6,418 nt of DNA from a bacterium (lineage in GTDB: Bacteria > Armatimonadota > Zipacnadia > Zipacnadales > Zipacnadaceae). Position numbers and translations under genes: made by a program. Below are positions 5,591-6,418 of this stretch, one piece after another (position 1 is the stretch's first letter; each line of letters starts with the position of its first letter). The stretch covers positions 1-6,418 of the forward strand of contig JAUWJN010000162.1 of the NCBI GenBank assembly GCA_030607655.1, in the 5' to 3' direction. The notes beneath the pieces are model-generated. The model ran no database searches and had not been told where the DNA came from. It worked only from the letters and a program-made list of their open reading frames with translations.

Positions 5591-5599
5591 TGGTATACT
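5571..5599 (+). promoter_or_regulatory. promoter for ftsEX
   Basis: TTGCCC (5571-5576, 4 of 6 matches) is followed by a 17-base spacer and TATACT (5594-5599, 5 of 6) with TG at 5591-5592, an extended -10. Transcription would start near 5606, leaving a leader of about 67 bases before the ftsE ATG. This is the best placed promoter for ftsEX. Confidence 0.6.
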
Positions 5600-5672
5600 A
5601 AAGTCTACGTTACGGGATAGGAGCATCATTCGCCGCCTACTTAGCAGCAGCTTATGTAGTTAGGACACGGGT

Positions 5673-6359
5673 ATGATACATTGCCAACAAGTCAGCGTGG
5701 TATATCCCAACGGTACCCGTGCCCTTAGCGATGTTGATTTGCATATTGAGCGCGGAGAATTTGCCTTTGTCACCGGCGCCTCGGGTAGCGGCAAATCCAC
5801 GCTACTTAAACTGGTATATCGGGATATCGCTCCGACCGAAGGGAAAGTGATAGTAGACGGCCAGGATGTGGCTAAACTGCCACCCCGGCGCGTGCCGTAC
5901 CTGCGCCGCAAGGTAGGGGTGGTGTTCCAGGACTTCCGCTTATTACCGGATAAGCCGGTATGGGAGAATGTGGGGTTTACCCTGGATGTGCTGGGCAGTT
6001 CGCGGCGCGAGAAGTACCACAAGGTCCCTCTGGCCCTGGAGCTGGTTGGTCTCAGTTCGAAAACGGAGGCTTATCCCAGCGAGCTTTCGGCCGGAGAGCA
6101 GCAGCGGGTCTGTATCGCCCGGTCGCTGGTCAATATGCCGCCCGTGCTGTTGGCTGACGAACCGACCGGCAATCTAGACCCAGCAATGTCCTGGGACATT
6201 GTCCAGTTGCTTGACGATATTGCCCAGCGGGGCACGACGGTGCTAGTGGCCAGTCATGATCAGAATATAGTGGACAGGCTGGGCAAGCGCGTAATTCAGC
6301 TAGTCCAGGGCGTGGTAGTTCGCGATGGCAAGGACGGGGGGCGCTACGATGCGACTTAA
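5673..6359 (+). CDS. ftsE: cell division ATP-binding protein FtsE
   Basis: FtsE is the ATPase of the FtsEX ABC complex at the division site, which controls cell-wall hydrolases through FtsX rather than moving a known substrate. The 228-residue length is typical. Visible elements are the aromatic A-loop start VVYPNGTRAL (9-18), Walker A GASGSGKST (35-43), the FtsE-typical LLKLVYR (44-50), the Q-loop VVFQDFRLLPDKPVWENV (83-100) that is a hallmark of FtsE over other ABC ATPases, the signature LSAGEQQR (138-145), Walker B VLLADEP with catalytic Glu 163, and the H-loop His 195 in ASHD. The signature has Ala where most ABC proteins have the first Gly of LSGGQ/LSGGE, a mild variation. AGGA lies seven bases before the ATG. 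The gene overlaps the start of ftsX by 11 bases, so the two are translationally coupled. Confidence 0.96.
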   Translation: MIHCQQVSVVYPNGTRALSDVDLHIERGEFAFVTGASGSGKSTLLKLVYRDIAPTEGKVIVDGQDVAKLPPRRVPYLRRKVGVVFQDFRLLPDKPVWENVGFTLDVLGSSRREKYHKVPLALELVGLSSKTEAYPSELSAGEQQRVCIARSLVNMPPVLLADEPTGNLDPAMSWDIVQLLDDIAQRGTTVLVASHDQNIVDRLGKRVIQLVQGVVVRDGKDGGRYDAT

Positions 6360-6418
6360 TACCATCGAGTTCCTTCTCCAGCAGAGCTGGGAAAGTATGG
6401 TTCGCAATGGACTGGTAA
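6349..6418 (+). CDS. ftsX: cell division protein FtsX, N-terminal end only
   Basis: Only 23 codons are inside the window, reading MRLNTIEFLLQQSWESMVRNG and on. This resembles the cytoplasmic N-terminal tail of FtsX (a short amphipathic stretch, then RNG just before the first membrane helix). The ATG overlaps the end of ftsE by 11 bases in another frame, the usual ftsEX arrangement, with a G-rich stretch about eight bases upstream. The identification leans on ftsE next to it; the membrane helices and extracellular loop are outside the window. Confidence 0.85.
   Translation, partial: MRLNTIEFLLQQSWESMVRNGLV

Noticed and set aside
1..6418. Mobile element, CRISPR array or defence system
   Set aside because: No transposase, integrase, repeat-spacer array or terminal inverted repeats are seen; the genes look like ordinary chromosomal loci.

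Overview
The window is a gene-dense stretch of bacterial chromosome, moderately GC-rich by eye. It carries seven genes: five are complete or nearly so, and one runs off each edge. Promoters of the ordinary -35/-10 type, start codons with purine-rich upstream sequences, ftsE-ftsX and dprA all point to a bacterium. Paired uroporphyrinogen-decarboxylase-superfamily (URO-D) paralogues and a NapH/NapG-type iron-sulfur fusion suggest a deep-branching environmental lineage such as Armatimonadota, Chloroflexota or Planctomycetota. That placement is a guess; nothing here fixes the phylum.

Left block (about 1-2277, minus strand): a URO-D-like protein (1171-2277), then dUTPase dut (632-1123), then a second, different URO-D-like protein (592 to beyond base 1). 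A strong promoter drives the first gene. A second promoter sits directly before dut and is placed so that its transcript would begin at or next to the dut ATG, giving a leaderless mRNA.

Divergent control region (2278-2471): back-to-back promoters, one for each strand. A perfect 7-bp-arm palindrome covers the -35 box of the minus promoter. A 9-bp direct repeat brackets the -35 box of the plus promoter. This is the most regulation-rich part of the window.

Centre (2472-4382, plus strand): a 122-residue two-helix membrane protein of unknown function, followed by a 492-residue membrane iron-sulfur protein. The latter joins a NapH-like half (two 4Fe-4S sites) to a NapG/MauM-like half (four sites) through an internal Tat-like segment. 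The pair probably moves electrons between the quinone pool or cytoplasm and an acceptor outside the membrane that is not encoded here.

Right block (4443-6418): dprA on the minus strand is split by a single extra base in a five-base homopolymer, and its second half has a strong ribosome-binding site of its own. A 266-bp divergent spacer follows, with two candidate plus-strand promoters and a run of GC-rich hairpins. The spacer leads into ftsE and the first 23 codons of ftsX, which overlap by 11 bases and encode the FtsEX ABC complex of cell division.

I did not find a clearly new defence or mobile system. There are no CRISPR repeats, transposases, tRNAs or rRNAs. The points most worth following are the NapH-NapG fusion, the split dprA, the leaderless dut, the operator architecture at 2339-2420, and a possible small RNA or attenuated leader before ftsE.
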